Position numbers and translations under genes: made by a program. 64,000 nt of DNA from Phascolarctos cinereus (Eukaryota > Chordata > Mammalia > Diprotodontia > Phascolarctidae): contig NW_018344059.1 in NCBI RefSeq assembly GCF_002099425.1, positions 9,602,501 through 9,666,500 of the forward strand, given 5' to 3'. This document shows, in pieces, positions 11,376-23,144 of the stretch. Under the pieces are notes generated by a model. It was not told the origin of the DNA. It was given only the letters and a program-made list of their open reading frames with translations, and ran no database searches. Position 1 is the stretch's first letter. Each line of letters starts with the position of its first letter.

Positions 11376-11830
11376 GTCATCACACACAAGCTGTGATTAT
11401 TGATGTTCGTGGTTTGAGTTTTTGCTTCTGGCAAGAAATAAATAGCTTGCAGCATTTGGATGAAGGTAAAGGACAGGAAGTAAGCAAAATATTGCTTGAC
11501 TAAAGTCCTTCATGCAGTGATAGTCAAAGGAATCAGAAATTACTGTAGAATGTATAGCTGGAGGAGAAAATTAGTTCAGGAGAAACAACTGAGATTGCGT
11601 TCTTATAAGCCACTGTCCTGATCTAGGTAGTTAGCCTTAAACTATATTTAACAGCATCAAGAAATCCTCTGAGTCTGGTGACTCAGTTAATGAACATTCT
11701 TAAGCTTTGCTGAGTAAGATTATTTCAGACCATGCACTGTGTTTCTTCCATAGTTGGGATACTTATACAATAAGGTATCTTGGGATCTAGGGAATTATAC
11801 TACTACAATATTCTCTTGTTAAACTATTTT
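11376..11830. other. Unassigned non-coding sequence
   Basis: No gene or repeat recognised. Confidence 0.4.
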
Positions 11831-11875
11831 GTGTATGTATGTATGTGTGTATGTGTGAATTTGCGTGTGTGCGTG

Positions 11876-11911
<36 letters not shown>
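11831..11911. repeat. (TATG)n/(TG)n microsatellite
   Basis: TATG-type units lead into about 16 TG units. The valine/cysteine-rich frame across it is low-complexity artefact. Confidence 0.95.
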
Positions 11912-11912
<1 letters not shown>

Positions 11913-11949
11913 TATGTGTTTTTTCCCTGGGCCAGTTCCTTAAGTTCAA

Positions 11950-12045
11950 GAGTTTGTTTTTGTGTTGGGGGTAGATTTATATCCTCAGTACCTGGAACAA
12001 AACTATACATAAAGTCTTACATTAATGAATGTTTGCTGAAATAAA
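11950..12045 (+). mobile_element. L2-type LINE 3' end
   Basis: tatcctcagtacctggaac, then aatgaatgtttgctgaaataaatga. Confidence 0.5.
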
Positions 12046-12242
12046 TGAGCTTAGCAAAGTGGCAGGATACAAGACTGAACTACAAAATCATCTTCATTTT
12101 AATATGCCACCAATTGTGACAAAATATATCAAATATATGGACAGTAACTTATCAAGACAAACTAGAGAGCTAGAGAGATAATTAAATGATTTTTACAGAA
12201 ATTAAAAAATAATTTAACAAATGGAAGGGTATATCTGGTTTA

Positions 12243-12655
12243 TTGTTAGGTCAATCAGCCAGTCAACAAGAATTTATCAAATGCTTATTACTGGTAGGCA
12301 CCTGTGCTACCTTGAATACAAATACAAGCAAAAAGAAAGATGATCTGTACCCTCAAGGAGCTTACATTCCAATGGGGAAAATGACACATAAAAGCAAAAT
12401 GAAAAAGAGGGGTGAAGAAGGCACCCAACTTTGGGTTGTGATGGTGAAGTCTGGAGGAGTGTAACCTACTGGAAAATTCCTGGGCACACTTCTTAAATAG
12501 AGGTTCTAGAGACTTCTAATCAGAGGGAGGATCCCCATGGTGAGGAAAGTACTTCTGAAGTCTGAGTTTCAGCTGAAGTGATCTTCTAAAATGAAGAGGT
12601 TGCTTGGGCCTGGTGGGCAAATCTGGGGAAGTGCAATGTATTGGAAAAGGAAAGT
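12243..12655 (-). mobile_element. L2-type LINE 3' end, nested in L1
   Basis: Antisense 3' terminus (caacaagaatttatcaaatgc, then tgtaccctcaaggagcttac). The part from about 12460 rightward is assigned by continuity only. Confidence 0.5.
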
Positions 12656-13825
12656 CAAGCAGACATAATAAAAATAAAAATACTTGGAAAACTAATTTAT
12701 AGATTTAATCTAGGAACAATGAAAGTACCAATAGGTTACTTCATAGAATTAGGTAAAATCATAATAAGAGTCTTATGAAAAAATAAACAGGTAAAATATC
12801 AAGTTCTATGAAAAATGATAAAGGGATATTAGATATTAAAGCATTAATTATAGTACCTAGCATTCAAAAATTGATAAATAAATTAACAGAACAGAACATG
12901 GAACTCAGAAATAGACACAAATTATTATAAAAATTAGTGTTTAGTAAATTCTCACTCAGAAACAACAACAAACCACTGTGGAACAGAATAACTAGTCAAT
13001 TAAAACTTCTAGGAAAACTAGATGGTGCTATACTAAAACAATTTTTTACAAGGTTTGTATCTGTATCTTAACCGTATAACACAATAAACTCGTAATTGTA
13101 TCAGTGCTTTAAAATATTTTTAAACCACAAATTAGAAAAAAGAGAATGATAAAATTTTTTTAATTCTGAAAAAGAGGCACATTTTTATCAATAAAACTAA
13201 TAAATCATAATGTAATTGATGGATTTGGCTACATAAAGACAAGAGATTTGGACCACAATTTAAAAAATCCTTGAAATTGAAAGAAAACAACAGATTAAGA
13301 AGTAAATTTAATAAATAAAGCTTTGACATCCAGAATATATAAGAAACTGATACATAAGGCTATATATTCCCTAATGGACTAATAGTCAAAGGACATTGAA
13401 AGCATTTTATGCAGAAGTAAAACTGTTCATAATGTCATTTAAAAGAAATGTTCAAATTCTTTATTAGTCCTAGAAATGCACATCAAACAGCCTTAAGATA
13501 CTATCTTATTCTCACTAGAATAGTAAAAAATGTATTAAAATTATAAGATCCAATTTTGCAGTGTTATGGAAGGATAGGTACTCTAATACATTATTGGTGG
13601 AACTGAAGAAAGCATTTGGTGAACAATAAGTTGTGTGAATCACAAAACTGATCATAGCTCATGACCCAGGAATTCTATTTCTGGGACTTTATCCTAAAAA
13701 CATAATAAAAGGGGGAAATTACTTATTTTGTACAAAATGGTCAAAGTTGTTCTATTTGTGATACTAAAATACATTGGAAGCAACTTATATATTCAACAAC
13801 TGAAGAATGATTGAAACTTTTTCTT

Positions 13826-14040
13826 TTGGAATCTGTGACTTCAGCACTGAGGAGAGCTCCCAACTTGGGACCACTTTCTTTCCAAGGAGATTGACAATTC
13901 TTCTGTATTTTATATTAGAGAGCTGCCTGGGGGCTCTGAGAGGGTGGTCCCTCAGCGACTGTGTGTTAGGTAGTGCTTGACTCAGGATCTTCCAGATGTC
14001 AAGGCCAGCCCCCTATCCACTATGCCCCACTGCTTCTGAA
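13826..14040 (-). mobile_element. SINE of a third family, copy 1, nested in L1
   Basis: tctgtgacttcagcactgagg, tctgtattttatattagagagctgcc, then ctatccactatgccccactgc. It shares layout with the copies at about 14122 and 50130: a tctgtgatttca start, an aacttagag.ctttgag middle and a MIR-like tRNA end. Confidence 0.6.
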
Positions 14041-14121
14041 TAATTGTGATTTTATAAATTATGGCATAGAGATTTAATTGAATATTGTGGTGCTATAAAA
14101 TGATAAATATAGAACAAGTAC

Positions 14122-14355
14122 TAGACCTGTCATTTCATTAGCCCGGGCAGTTCCTCAGTGAAGAAATTCTCTCTATAAATGAAGATCAACATTTTCTCTG
14201 TAACTTACATTCAGAGACAGTGTCCCAGAATACTGAGAAGGTAAGTGACTTTCCTTAGGTCAAATAGTCAGAATGTCAGAGGAAGGATTTGAAACCAGGT
14301 CTTCTTGGTTTTAAAGCAGTCTCTCCATGAACCATGCCAGCTTCCTATCCACAAA
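14122..14355 (-). mobile_element. SINE of a third family, copy 2, nested in L1
   Basis: acctgtcatttcattagcccgg, gaagatcaacattttctctgtaac, then aggtcaaatagtcagaatg and aaaccaggtcttcttgg. L1 sequence resumes on its right. Confidence 0.6.
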
Positions 14356-14530
14356 ACCATGAAACATAAAAGGAAATAATGAGACATTTATGTCAGGTGA
14401 TACAGAGTGGAATCAGTAGAATCAGAACTGTGTAAGCACTGATATGAAATTATACTAAAGAGAAGAAGAGGGAAGAAGATATGGAGCCATTTAAGGAGTT
14501 TTCATTTCAGAGACATTTGAACATATTACC

Positions 14531-14625
14531 TCTAGGATAAAATAAGATTTCCTAGGTTTGTATTTGAAATCCCTTTACAACCTGGTTCCAACTTACCTTT
14601 CCAACCTTTTTATGCATATAACCAC
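14531..14625 (+). mobile_element. L2-type LINE fragment
   Basis: aatccctttacaacctggttccaacttacctttccaacc, the 3' ORF region common in L2/CR1 tails. Confidence 0.5.
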
Positions 14626-14639
14626 TAGGTGGCACTAGT

Positions 14640-15600
14640 AAGAAAGGAAGCTGAGTTGTCAACCATCATCTGAGCCAAAGGACCTGTCTGAATGGGCTCT
14701 GGGAATTCCCTTCCTTTGTAGGCATGGAGTTTCCTTAGCAATTTGACTGTTACTGAACAACTTGAATGTCATGTATAAATTTCATCCCTTTTTCGGGAGC
14801 TGGTATCACTGGTGGCCTACCTGATATTATGTGGACAAAGCATTTGCATGGTATTAATCTTCTCTGGCCAGTTGTTTATGCTGAATCCAGAATTGAGTAG
14901 TGCTACTATCTAGCTCTGAGAAGCAGCAGCTAACTACTTGTCACTGATCAATATATATGTCAGTGGGTTGTTATCACTCCACACTTAGAATTTGGCTGCA
15001 TGCATGCAGAACTTTCTAGCAACATCCAACTTCAAGGCCAAGAACTCTAGTTTACATATAGGTACCAAGTGTCACTGTCATTAAGTCTTCTACTACCAAA
15101 TCTTATTGGCCTCTGAGAACCTTTATTTTCTTGGTAAAACAACACCCTGCTCCCAAGTCATCCAGGCTGGAATCTGTGTACAGAACAAATGGCTAGTTTG
15201 GATCCATACAGATTTACATTGGTGCACATGTGAGGTAAGAATATTCATCCATCCATCATTCCCTTCTTGGTTTTGTAGGCTTTAGAGGAATTTGCATTTT
15301 CTTTTCCTTCTATCTCTTTAATCACGTGTTGCATGAGCAGAGTCATTTAGTTGAAATATAGCAGCAACATTCTTAATGAATCTGTGATAGCAGCCAAATC
15401 CTAGAATAGTCCTTAAATCTAAAAAGTTCTATGAATATAGCAAATTTAGGGTCACTTTTATCTTTTCTGGTTGGTTCTCGTACCTTGTTTAGATATTATG
15501 TGACGCACTTTGTCAATCACAAGTTTCAGAACAGCTTCTTCTAGCTGATCTAACACTTTCAAAAGAATTTCCTTTTAGTCTTCCAAAAGAAAGTGAAGGA
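14640..15600 (-). mobile_element. Ty3/gypsy-type retroelement fossil, pol region
   Basis: Minus-strand conceptual readings contain pieces of a Ty3/gypsy pol: the end of the reverse transcriptase near 15300-15450 and an RNase H segment near 14880-15240 with a DNNPLTY-like signature. The order fits pol read right to left. No LTRs were found, and the element may extend to about 15880. It is broken in many places and looks old. It is unlike L1, CR1 or RTE sequence. Vertebrate Ty3/gypsy relatives also gave rise to domesticated mammalian genes, but nothing here is open enough to suggest that. Confidence 0.6.
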
Positions 15601-15885
15601 CTCTACCCTAATCCTGCTCTCTCCTTCAGTCCCATAGCTCCTCTCCGGAGGATCCAGAATCTCTAGGTCAGTGACCATCTGGTGGGTTCCTTGTTAGGGC
15701 TTCTCAGAGCCCACCTCCTCCAGAAAGATCTCTTCACTTTTAACTACCAGCTCCATTAGCTGCCCTTTGGCTTTAATTGCATGGTTCCTGAAAGTTGAAA
15801 GCTCTATCTTTATCTTCTGAATGTGCCAGCTCAGTGTACTTTTGGTTAGAGTAATGGAGCTGTAGTTCCTTATATGGCAGTCCAG
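15601..15885 (-). other. Possible extension of the gypsy-type fossil
   Basis: Adjacent sequence of similar composition with no other assignment. I cannot tell whether it belongs to the element. Confidence 0.25.
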
Positions 15886-17094
15886 AATCCACTATTCCCA
15901 TACATCAAAGTCTTCCACAAAATAACTAAACTCTCTTGCCTAATCCCCAGGTTACCATTCCCTTTAGTCCTGTCTCTGTAGCAATTCTTGTCCCAGGAAC
16001 ACCCTCAGTCCCAGTGTACCTGTGATTTGACTGTCCTCTGTGACAATACCTTGCCCTCCTCCCCCACCAAAGGAAAAGTGTTTTTTTTTTTTTTTGCCAC
16101 AGGTGAAAAAAAATTATAGTTATGTCTCTGCATAAAACACATATAGCTACACTGGTACTGAAGCATTTCATCTTAGTTTCTCATCTATAAATTTAGAACA
16201 GTAATAATACTTGTACTACCTACTTCACATTGTTGTTGTAAGGAAAACTGATGGTAAACTATAAAGCACTATTTAAGAATGAAATACTATCAGTATATTT
16301 ATGAATATCTTCATTTTCATGAATTTCTATCTCCTTTCATGTCTGCTATGACTTGATTTCATTATTCTAATAAGATGCCACTTTTTGGCACCCTTAAAAT
16401 GAAATAGAGGAGTCATCTATCTGTACTTCAGCACAAATTCACAGAGTTATGTTCCAAATATCACCATTTATGAATTTCAGTAAAAGGGAAATAGTCCTTT
16501 CTGAAGCTATATTAAATGGGATTAGATAAACTTCAAGTACCATTGTCCAAACTAAGGGAGACCTGTTTACTTCATTTGGAAAATAAATTAGAAAAAGAAA
16601 TATTCTGAACCCTGCAGGTGTAATTTTGAAATAACATTTGCCAAAAATAAAACTTTAATAGTATATTGATTGTCTATTTTATAACATTATTACTGACCTC
16701 CAGACCTTCTTTAGGGAAGCACAAATCCACTATTTGTTTCACATGGGTAGGTATTTACATGACAGCATGAAATGAAGGATTATCTGACAGATGGCAACTA
16801 ACTTTTGTATCTCTCTTACATACAAAATGATGTCATAATACCTCAGAAATTAAGCAAAACAAAACAGATTTTACTGAGAGGAGAGCATTGGAATAAACCA
16901 CTTTGAGAACCTATGGAGATCCTATCCCAGGGAAATTGCCCATTTTTTGAAAGTGAGGAAGATAATTCCAACTCAGAGACTAGAGAAGAAACCAGGTCTT
17001 GAGTTGTCTTTCATTGTTATTCAACAACATTCAGAAGAGTCTGTGGGGCACAGCGTCCAAGAGCTAGAAGAGGGACTCAAAACAAATAAATCTG
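15886..17094. other. Unassigned, with a poly-T run
   Basis: A 15-base T run lies at about 16081-16095. No gene or repeat recognised in the rest. Confidence 0.4.
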
Positions 17095-17290
17095 AGAATA
17101 TCAGACTCTAGAAGACCTAGATTTGGGTGCTGCCTCTCACATATACTGGATGTGTGACTCTCAGCAAGTCACTCAACTTTTCAGAGCCCCATACAACTTT
17201 CTGAGATTGTCAGTTGGCAAAGCAGTTGTGAAACTGACTGGACAGGGGTAGTTTCCTTATCAGGAACTTCTTATATCAAGGACATCACAG
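17095..17290 (+). mobile_element. MIR/THER-type SINE
   Basis: tagaagacctagatttgggtgctgcc, ggatgtgtgactctcagcaagtcactcaac, then a short 3' part. Confidence 0.6.
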
Positions 17291-18265
17291 GTCCATCCCA
17301 AATAAGAAAAATCCAACAAAGATTTACCTTCTATGTGATTTGCTCTCCTATGGGTTGGGAAAGAATATGGTCCACACCCTCAATGAAACACATTGAACAG
17401 TTCTTTTTAAGTCAAGCGATCAGTTCTAGGTTCATTTTATGAAGTTCCCTCATCTGTTTTGGCTGTATCCATTCACTCTTGTTAAAGGAGAAAATAAAAT
17501 CTCAAAATAAAGTCTTGTCTACGTACATTTCCAAGTATGGAATCAGAACCCTGGGGCTCTCACATTTTGTTGTGCATTCTAGAGAGCTTGACATCACCAC
17601 AAAGGCCTATAGATAGAGAAGGTTTTGCTAACCTAAAGAAGCTATGGGGAAAGTTTTCCCATAAGAAAGTTTGCTGTCCCTGAGGAGGACAACGGACACG
17701 TTCCTAGGTTGTTTGAATCACAACTGTGTCTCACTAACTGTCCTAATGTTAAACCTCTCTCTCCAGCATTTCACTACCTAACCCATTCATTTTTCAACAC
17801 TGCACAACCTTCAATTTATCCTTTGTTTTCTCAATCCCTTTGTAAGATTATATGACTATATAATAAATAAAATAGATTATAAGATTACATAAATACACAA
17901 ATTTTTTGGACTCCTCCTTGTTGGAGAATGTGGTTGTGTGACCTGCTTGCATGACCATTGCCTAATTTTCCCCTTGTGTATGTATGTAATGAACATGTCC
18001 CGGTTAAATCAGAAAAATGTATACTACTGAATTAGTTATTCAATGATTTTGATGCTATGGCTTAACCTCTTATTGAAGCTGCCTGAATTGGGGGAAAAAA
18101 AGATAAAAAGTTTTGCTTTTACAATACATTCCTTTGAAAAGGATCCTGACAAATGAATGTTTAATTTTCCTTATCTTTATCAATCTGCTTATTGTGAAAT
18201 ACTTGGGAATCTTGCCAACTGCTCTTATCCAAAAATGGATTTGTCCAGGGTTTCAAGGAGATTGC
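17291..18265. other. Unassigned non-coding sequence
   Basis: Nothing recognised; AT-rich around 17850-17890. Confidence 0.4.
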
Positions 18266-18267
18266 TA

Positions 18268-19215
18268 AGTGACAGTGGTTAGAATGCTGAATTAGGAGTT
18301 GGAAAGGTATTAGTTCAAATCCTGTCTTAGGGAGGTGGAGTCAAGATGGCAAAGTGAGAGCTAGCAACTTTACCTCAAATCCCTCCAAACCTTTTCTAGG
18401 ATGACTTAGAGAATGTTCCAAACTGAATTTTGAGGAGGAAAGCAACAAACAAACAAACAAACGAAAGTAACAGTGAGTCATTTTTTCCAGCCCAGGACAG
18501 CTTAAGAATATAAACAGGGAAATCTCCAGACACTGGAGTGGTGGTCATCCAGGAACACAGGGGAGCTGAAGAAGTAGTACTGGGCAGTAGCAGAGGCAGT
18601 AGAGGTGTGGAGAAGTCAATGACTCAGGGATGGTAAGGCAGCAGAAAGAGATCCCCAAGCACAGCAGTATTAGCATTGGGAGCACAAATATGTCCTATCT
18701 AGTAGTCCTGTCACCCATTACCCAGTTCTAGGCCACAGTTCCAGGCAGAGAAGAACAGTCATGGTTGTGAGAGAGCAGGGTCCCTGCCTGATTAAGGAGC
18801 ATTGCACAAACGAGGAGGGCAATGAACAGAGCTCTTCCTGCATCGCATCATGTTTTAAAAGCACCAGAAACTTATAGGGCCCCACACTGAGTTGTGGAAG
18901 CAGCAGAAAGTCATAAAAGACAGGAGCATGGGGTAGTTATACCCACCCCCAAACCCCTCAGGTGAACAGAGCCCAGCTCTGACATAAAATCCAAAGTCAA
19001 GAAATAGACTGAAAAAATGAGCTAACAAAAAGAACCTGACCACAAATTGTGCATCAGGCATTTATTAGCAATATGCTGGGGAAGATACAACTTCTCTTTC
19101 TGCCCCGTTTCCTTATCTATTCATCACAGGAATGTTGTGAGAATAAAATGAGATATAGTATATAAAGTGTTTCGCAAAACTTAAGGTGCTCTATAAATAC
19201 TAGTTGTTATTGTTG
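18268..19215 (+). mobile_element. MIR-type SINE, split by an L1 5' end
   Basis: The left part (gtgacagtggttagaatgctg...ttagttcaaatcctgtctta) ends at about 18330. The right part (aggcatttattagc, then gtttccttatctattcatcac, gaatgttgtgagaataaaatgag, ataaatactagttgttatt) starts near 19053. Together they make one sense MIR. Confidence 0.65.
18331..19052 (+). mobile_element. L1 5' UTR and first ORF1 codons, inserted in a MIR
   Basis: Starts with ggaggtggagtcaagatggc, the 5' end style shared with the elements at 39834 (minus) and 62248. It ends just past atgagctaacaaaaagaacctg, which fits the ORF1 start (MSKQ...K-like in the HAL1 at 38992, MS then a stop here). About 720 bases of 5' UTR are present but no ORF body, 3' UTR or A-tail. 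Keeping the 5' end and losing the 3' end is the reverse of normal L1 truncation. A later deletion or an abnormal integration could explain it. Confidence 0.6.
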
Positions 19216-20068
19216 GTGTTGTTGTTCTGCAGATAATTCCTCCAGTCTCTAGGGAGAAAGTCCTGGTTCAGACTATCCTTCATTCCCGGGAAGAATTTCT
19301 GGTTAAAGAGAGCATCTAGTGTCAGTACCTGTTTTGTTTGGGGTTAATGGTAAAATCTTGGAAAACAATAGTTCTGTCCAACCTTAGTTTAAAGATATCA
19401 AGCTTTTCTTTAGACAAAACTTGTTAGATTTGATTGTTTCTAGGTAAAAAAACAGTGAGGTTCTTCTGTTAGACATGACCAATTAAGTATAAAGTGTTTT
19501 TTTTCTCCTGGTCCTGGTAACCTGCTGTTTGTCTACCTGTAATATCTACTGCTGGTTTTAAAAAGGAACTTTGATTTTAAGGAGGAGAAAGTGTGAGATG
19601 GTTTGTGGAAAACCAATGGCTGGCTCTTTCAGACTCTGAGACCTAAACATGCTCAGACTCTGGAGGGAGTGGATGGATAGCTGAAAGCGTCATGCTGAGG
19701 GTGGGATGCTCTCCCTGTCATTTCCTTCGGTACCCATTCTCTTTAGACAGATAACTGGACTTTGCCTATACCTGAATGCTCTTGGCTTCTCTTTTTGTAG
19801 ACGCATAAATGATGCTGACCTTGTCTGGGACTGGCATGTGATTGACCATCTCAGGCCTCTCCATGATCTCAGTAGCATCTATTTTGTTTTGCCTATGTGC
19901 TATCCTGTGTGATAGTCATATTCCAGCTTTTGTCATTGCTATGAACGAAATTCCAGATTTAAAATGTTGTTTTCTTGCCTTACCTGCTTTTAAAACAAAG
20001 ACATATATTTAAAATTATTTGTAACTAGAAGGTGTTTGTAATAGTTGAAGACATAACAGATAACACTG
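19216..20068. other. Unassigned, with overlapping short ORFs
   Basis: Frames of 68 codons (plus, 19706-19912) and 62 codons (minus) overlap. An acceptor-like ttctctttttgtag precedes 19801, but there is no homology. I do not call a gene. Confidence 0.35.
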
Positions 20069-20069
20069 A

Positions 20070-20283
20070 TACAGTAATTTATGTTTACTCGTTTGATCTT
20101 CACAACAACCCTGTGAGGTAGTTGCTACTAGAGATATTGCCATTTTAGAGATAAGGAAATCAAGGCTCAGGGGATTAAGTGACTTATGTGGCAGCTATTG
20201 TCTGAGGAAGGATTTGAACACAAATCTTCTTATACTCTTTGCATACCCCAGTCCTATATTCTGTTCACTAGGCCACCTAGAAG
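20070..20283 (-). mobile_element. THER1-like SINE
   Basis: tttgatcttcacaacaaccctgtgaggtag, later gaaggatttgaacacaaatcttc and ctaggccacctag. Antisense, nearly full length. Confidence 0.7.
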
Positions 20284-20323
20284 TTTCCTTCAGCAAGGCT
20301 ACTTCTTTCAGGTTCCAGGAGTG

Positions 20324-20328
<5 letters not shown>

Positions 20329-20415
<87 letters not shown>

Positions 20416-20449
20416 TTTCTTTCTTTCTTTCTTTCTTTCTTTCTTTCCT

Positions 20450-20502
<53 letters not shown>

Positions 20503-20520
20503 ATTCATTCATTTATTTAT
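20329..20520. repeat. (CTTT)n microsatellite, expanded SINE tail
   Basis: About 45 CTTT units with a few interruptions, grading into ATTC/ATTT units before the SINE body. It lies between the left copy of the SINE's target-site duplication and the SINE, so it is part of the inserted element. Confidence 0.9.
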
Positions 20521-20669
20521 TTTCTTACTTATGGCAATTGGGGTTAAGTGACTTGCCCAGGGTCACACAGCTAGTAAGTGTCAAATGTTTGATCTGAGGT
20601 CACATTTGAACTCAGGTCCTCCTGACTTCAGGGCTGGTGCTCTATCCACTGTGCCACCTAGCTGCCCCA
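20521..20669 (-). mobile_element. WSINE1/MAR1-like SINE with expanded tail
   Basis: Antisense body from ggcaattggggttaagtgac to gccacctagctgcccc. Target-site duplication: ccaggagtgtcttt at 20315-20328 and ccagggctgtcttt at 20670-20683 (two differences). The oligo-A tail, read here as T-rich, has become the CTTT tract. Confidence 0.9.
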
Positions 20670-20689
20670 CCAGGGCTGTCTTTAAATAA

Positions 20690-21099
20690 GCTACAGGAAC
20701 AGAAAGTGACCTGGCAACAGTTCATCTGTTGGGGAATGGGTATTATTTTTTCTTAAACAGAAAAGTTAAATCTCTGTGGCAAAGGAAAAAAGAGACTGCA
20801 CTCAAATAATTAATACTAAGAGCCTGCCAGAGTAAAATTGGAATGGATCCCAGAGGGAATTTTTTTTTTAAATGAGCTAGCAGGTATGGTCCTGATTTTA
20901 TTATTAAGGACTAAATCCTGGCAAGAGTTTGTTGGTTTTACTTTCGTACATCTATATCTATATCTATCTATATAATATATAGATATAAATTAATCCTTAG
21001 GTATAAAAAGGTTATACTCACACATTCACATCAATCCATTCACACACACACACACACACAGAGGTTGTATATATTAATCTTTTTGTAAATATATAAGGC

Positions 21100-21141
<42 letters not shown>

Positions 21142-21377
21142 ATGGTTAAAATTGGAGTCAGTTTAAAAACAAAATGGGACTTTTCCCAATTTGAGTAGAG
21201 ACTTTTTTCTTTGATCTGGCCAATCAGGTGACAGGGAAAAAACCTTACTAATTATAATAGGAACAAAAGTGAATTTATGCTGACTTTAATGGTAAGGAAT
21301 CTCTGAGTTTGCAACAGATTGTTAAATTGGACATTTTAGAAATTTAACATTTGCAACATCCATTGTTCCTTTATTCC

Positions 21378-21458
<81 letters not shown>

Positions 21459-22530
21459 AATCCACACACCACACATACATCTATATTGTGTTATCCAAGA
21501 GGTCCCTAAGGCCCTGTACTGACTTTATTTATCTTCCATGCTTCAGTGAGGAATGGTAGGTTTATGTGTCCTGGAAAATGTTTTAAATTAACTTCCTCCC
21601 AGTAGCTATTGCTAACTCTTAGCAACTACTGCTATTGAAAGGAGGAAGTATTTTTACAAGATCAATGCTTCATTTTGGGAGAAAGCAAAAATTGTCCATT
21701 GGAGCCAGTTTGAATAAATTATTTGGTTGAATTGAATTATTTGGCAAAGAATTTTGCATAGATCTATTTGTCCTTACCTAAGCACTTAAAGATAATTAGG
21801 TAAAGAATAATTCATCAAAGAACTAATCAGTCTAACATGCTAAATTTGAAAGATTAAGAAATAGAAGGAAAGTAAAACTAGACTTGACAGTACAATTAAA
21901 ATATGTGGACCTTGATTTGAAAGCAGAACAGTTTAAGCTTAAGAAATGAACACTAGTGTGCTAAAAGGAAAGATTATAGACATACAAAGAGAAATGCAAT
22001 AACTTACAACTTCCAATTAATATATCTAAATCAGGAGACATTTGCAAGCTGTTGGAGATCTGGAAATCTGGCTTAAAAAAACAAAGGACATGCACAGAAC
22101 AGCATATGCCTGATAGAACTGTTTGGGATGGGAGACTGAATATGAAAAGACAATTCTTTCCCAGGGATTTGGGGAGATCTCTAATAATATTCACAATCAA
22201 CTTTATAGAGGCTGCTATGGTGGTATAGTTTTAGAAAAGAAAGCTGGAATTGTGGAGTAATTTTATACATTGGATTTGATAGTCTAGTTAGTGACAATTT
22301 TTTTTCCATGATATAGTTGATCTGGGTTGTAGATCAAACTGATGAACAATAGTGTCATACCTTTGTAGCTATGAAATGCTCTGGGCCAGGATTTTGAATG
22401 CAACCGGCACATAATTTCCAGATTGGAAGAGATGTGCAAGGAGTTTTTGCCATGTCAATAATTTAGAGTTGCATTTAATGTAATGAGAATTATCAGATCA
22501 CTCATTCTGCTTTATTTATTATGTTTTAAT
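20690..22530. other. Unassigned, with several microsatellites
   Basis: No coding region recognised. Contains AT-rich repeats at about 20948-20990, (CA)n at 21041-21060 and (TG)n at 21103-21138, plus a compound (CT)n(AC)n tract listed separately. Confidence 0.45.
21385..21459. repeat. Compound (CT)n(AC)n microsatellite
   Basis: About 25 CT units followed by about 13 AC units. Confidence 0.95.
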
Positions 22531-23144
22531 TGCTCGGCTTATAATCAGAAGAGAGACAGCTTAGGTGGTAGTGTGTGAGGACTCAGAGAAAGCAAGTTCT
22601 CCTACAAACACACTAGGACAGCTTGAAAAATGTACCAGTAAGGAAAATGGCAAAGGAAACTGAAGGAAAATGCCTATAAACTTCTCCATCTAGTACAGAA
22701 TAGCATAAGAAGACTCCCAGAGACACGTAGAGGCTCTGTGCGGAGGAAACCCAGACTCTTCTGGCAGAAGGCATAGAATATTCACCCAACAGCAGGAGAC
22801 CAGTGCACAGACAGCCCATCTAATCCATGACAGAAGCCATGGGAAGACTAACACTCAGGTAGCACAGGGCTCAGGCAACAGACCCTAGAGCAAGAGACAG
22901 AACCAGACAAGCATCCAGGCAGCCCATATTCAACCCAGCATTTAAGTGGTCAATGGCCAGCCCAGTCCCCAAGCAGCCCATTCCCAAACCACAACTTGAG
23001 ACAGGGCAAGACCAGGAGCCAGGCACCACATATCAGTTACAGCGAGAGAAAAGGCCCCAGGCAGTAAATGAGAAGCCAGACACCTGGGATCTTACAGGAG
23101 GCCTAATAATAGTGGCAATAAGAAACATCTGATTAATGACTGTC
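22531..23144. other. Unassigned CA/GCC-rich sequence
   Basis: Rich in ccagg and cagccc motifs (for example gcagcccat at about 22812, 22920 and 22974). No open frame. It could be an L1-type 5' UTR or the internal part of another element, but I see no decisive mark. Confidence 0.3.

Larger units (their letters stand above)
12055..14530 (+). mobile_element. Old L1 (ORF2 C-terminal half and 3' part) with three nested insertions
   Basis: The L1 segments I can assign are about 12055-12242, 12656-13825, 14040-14120 and 14356-14530. The first gives a frame with TKYIKYMDSNLSRQTRELE; the second continues with IKILGKLIYRFN, then a VPIGYFIELGKIIIR segment. These correspond to the IKYLGINLTKEVKDLY and ILPKLIYRFNAIPIKVP regions of L1 ORF2. 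Later pieces match the 3' end (ggaattctatttctgggactttatcc; tggcatagagatttaattgaatattg; atacagagtggaatcagtagaatcag). Inserted in it are an L2-like 3' end and two copies of one SINE family. It carries many stops and is dead. Confidence 0.7.

Noticed and set aside
19706-19912. Possible exon after an acceptor-like ttctctttttgtag
   Set aside because: No homology, a competing minus-strand frame, and no donor with a convincing reading frame.
20186-20597. Overlapping long frames rich in Phe/Leu/Ser (plus) and Lys/Glu/Arg (minus)
   Set aside because: Translations of the CTTT microsatellite; no real protein signal.
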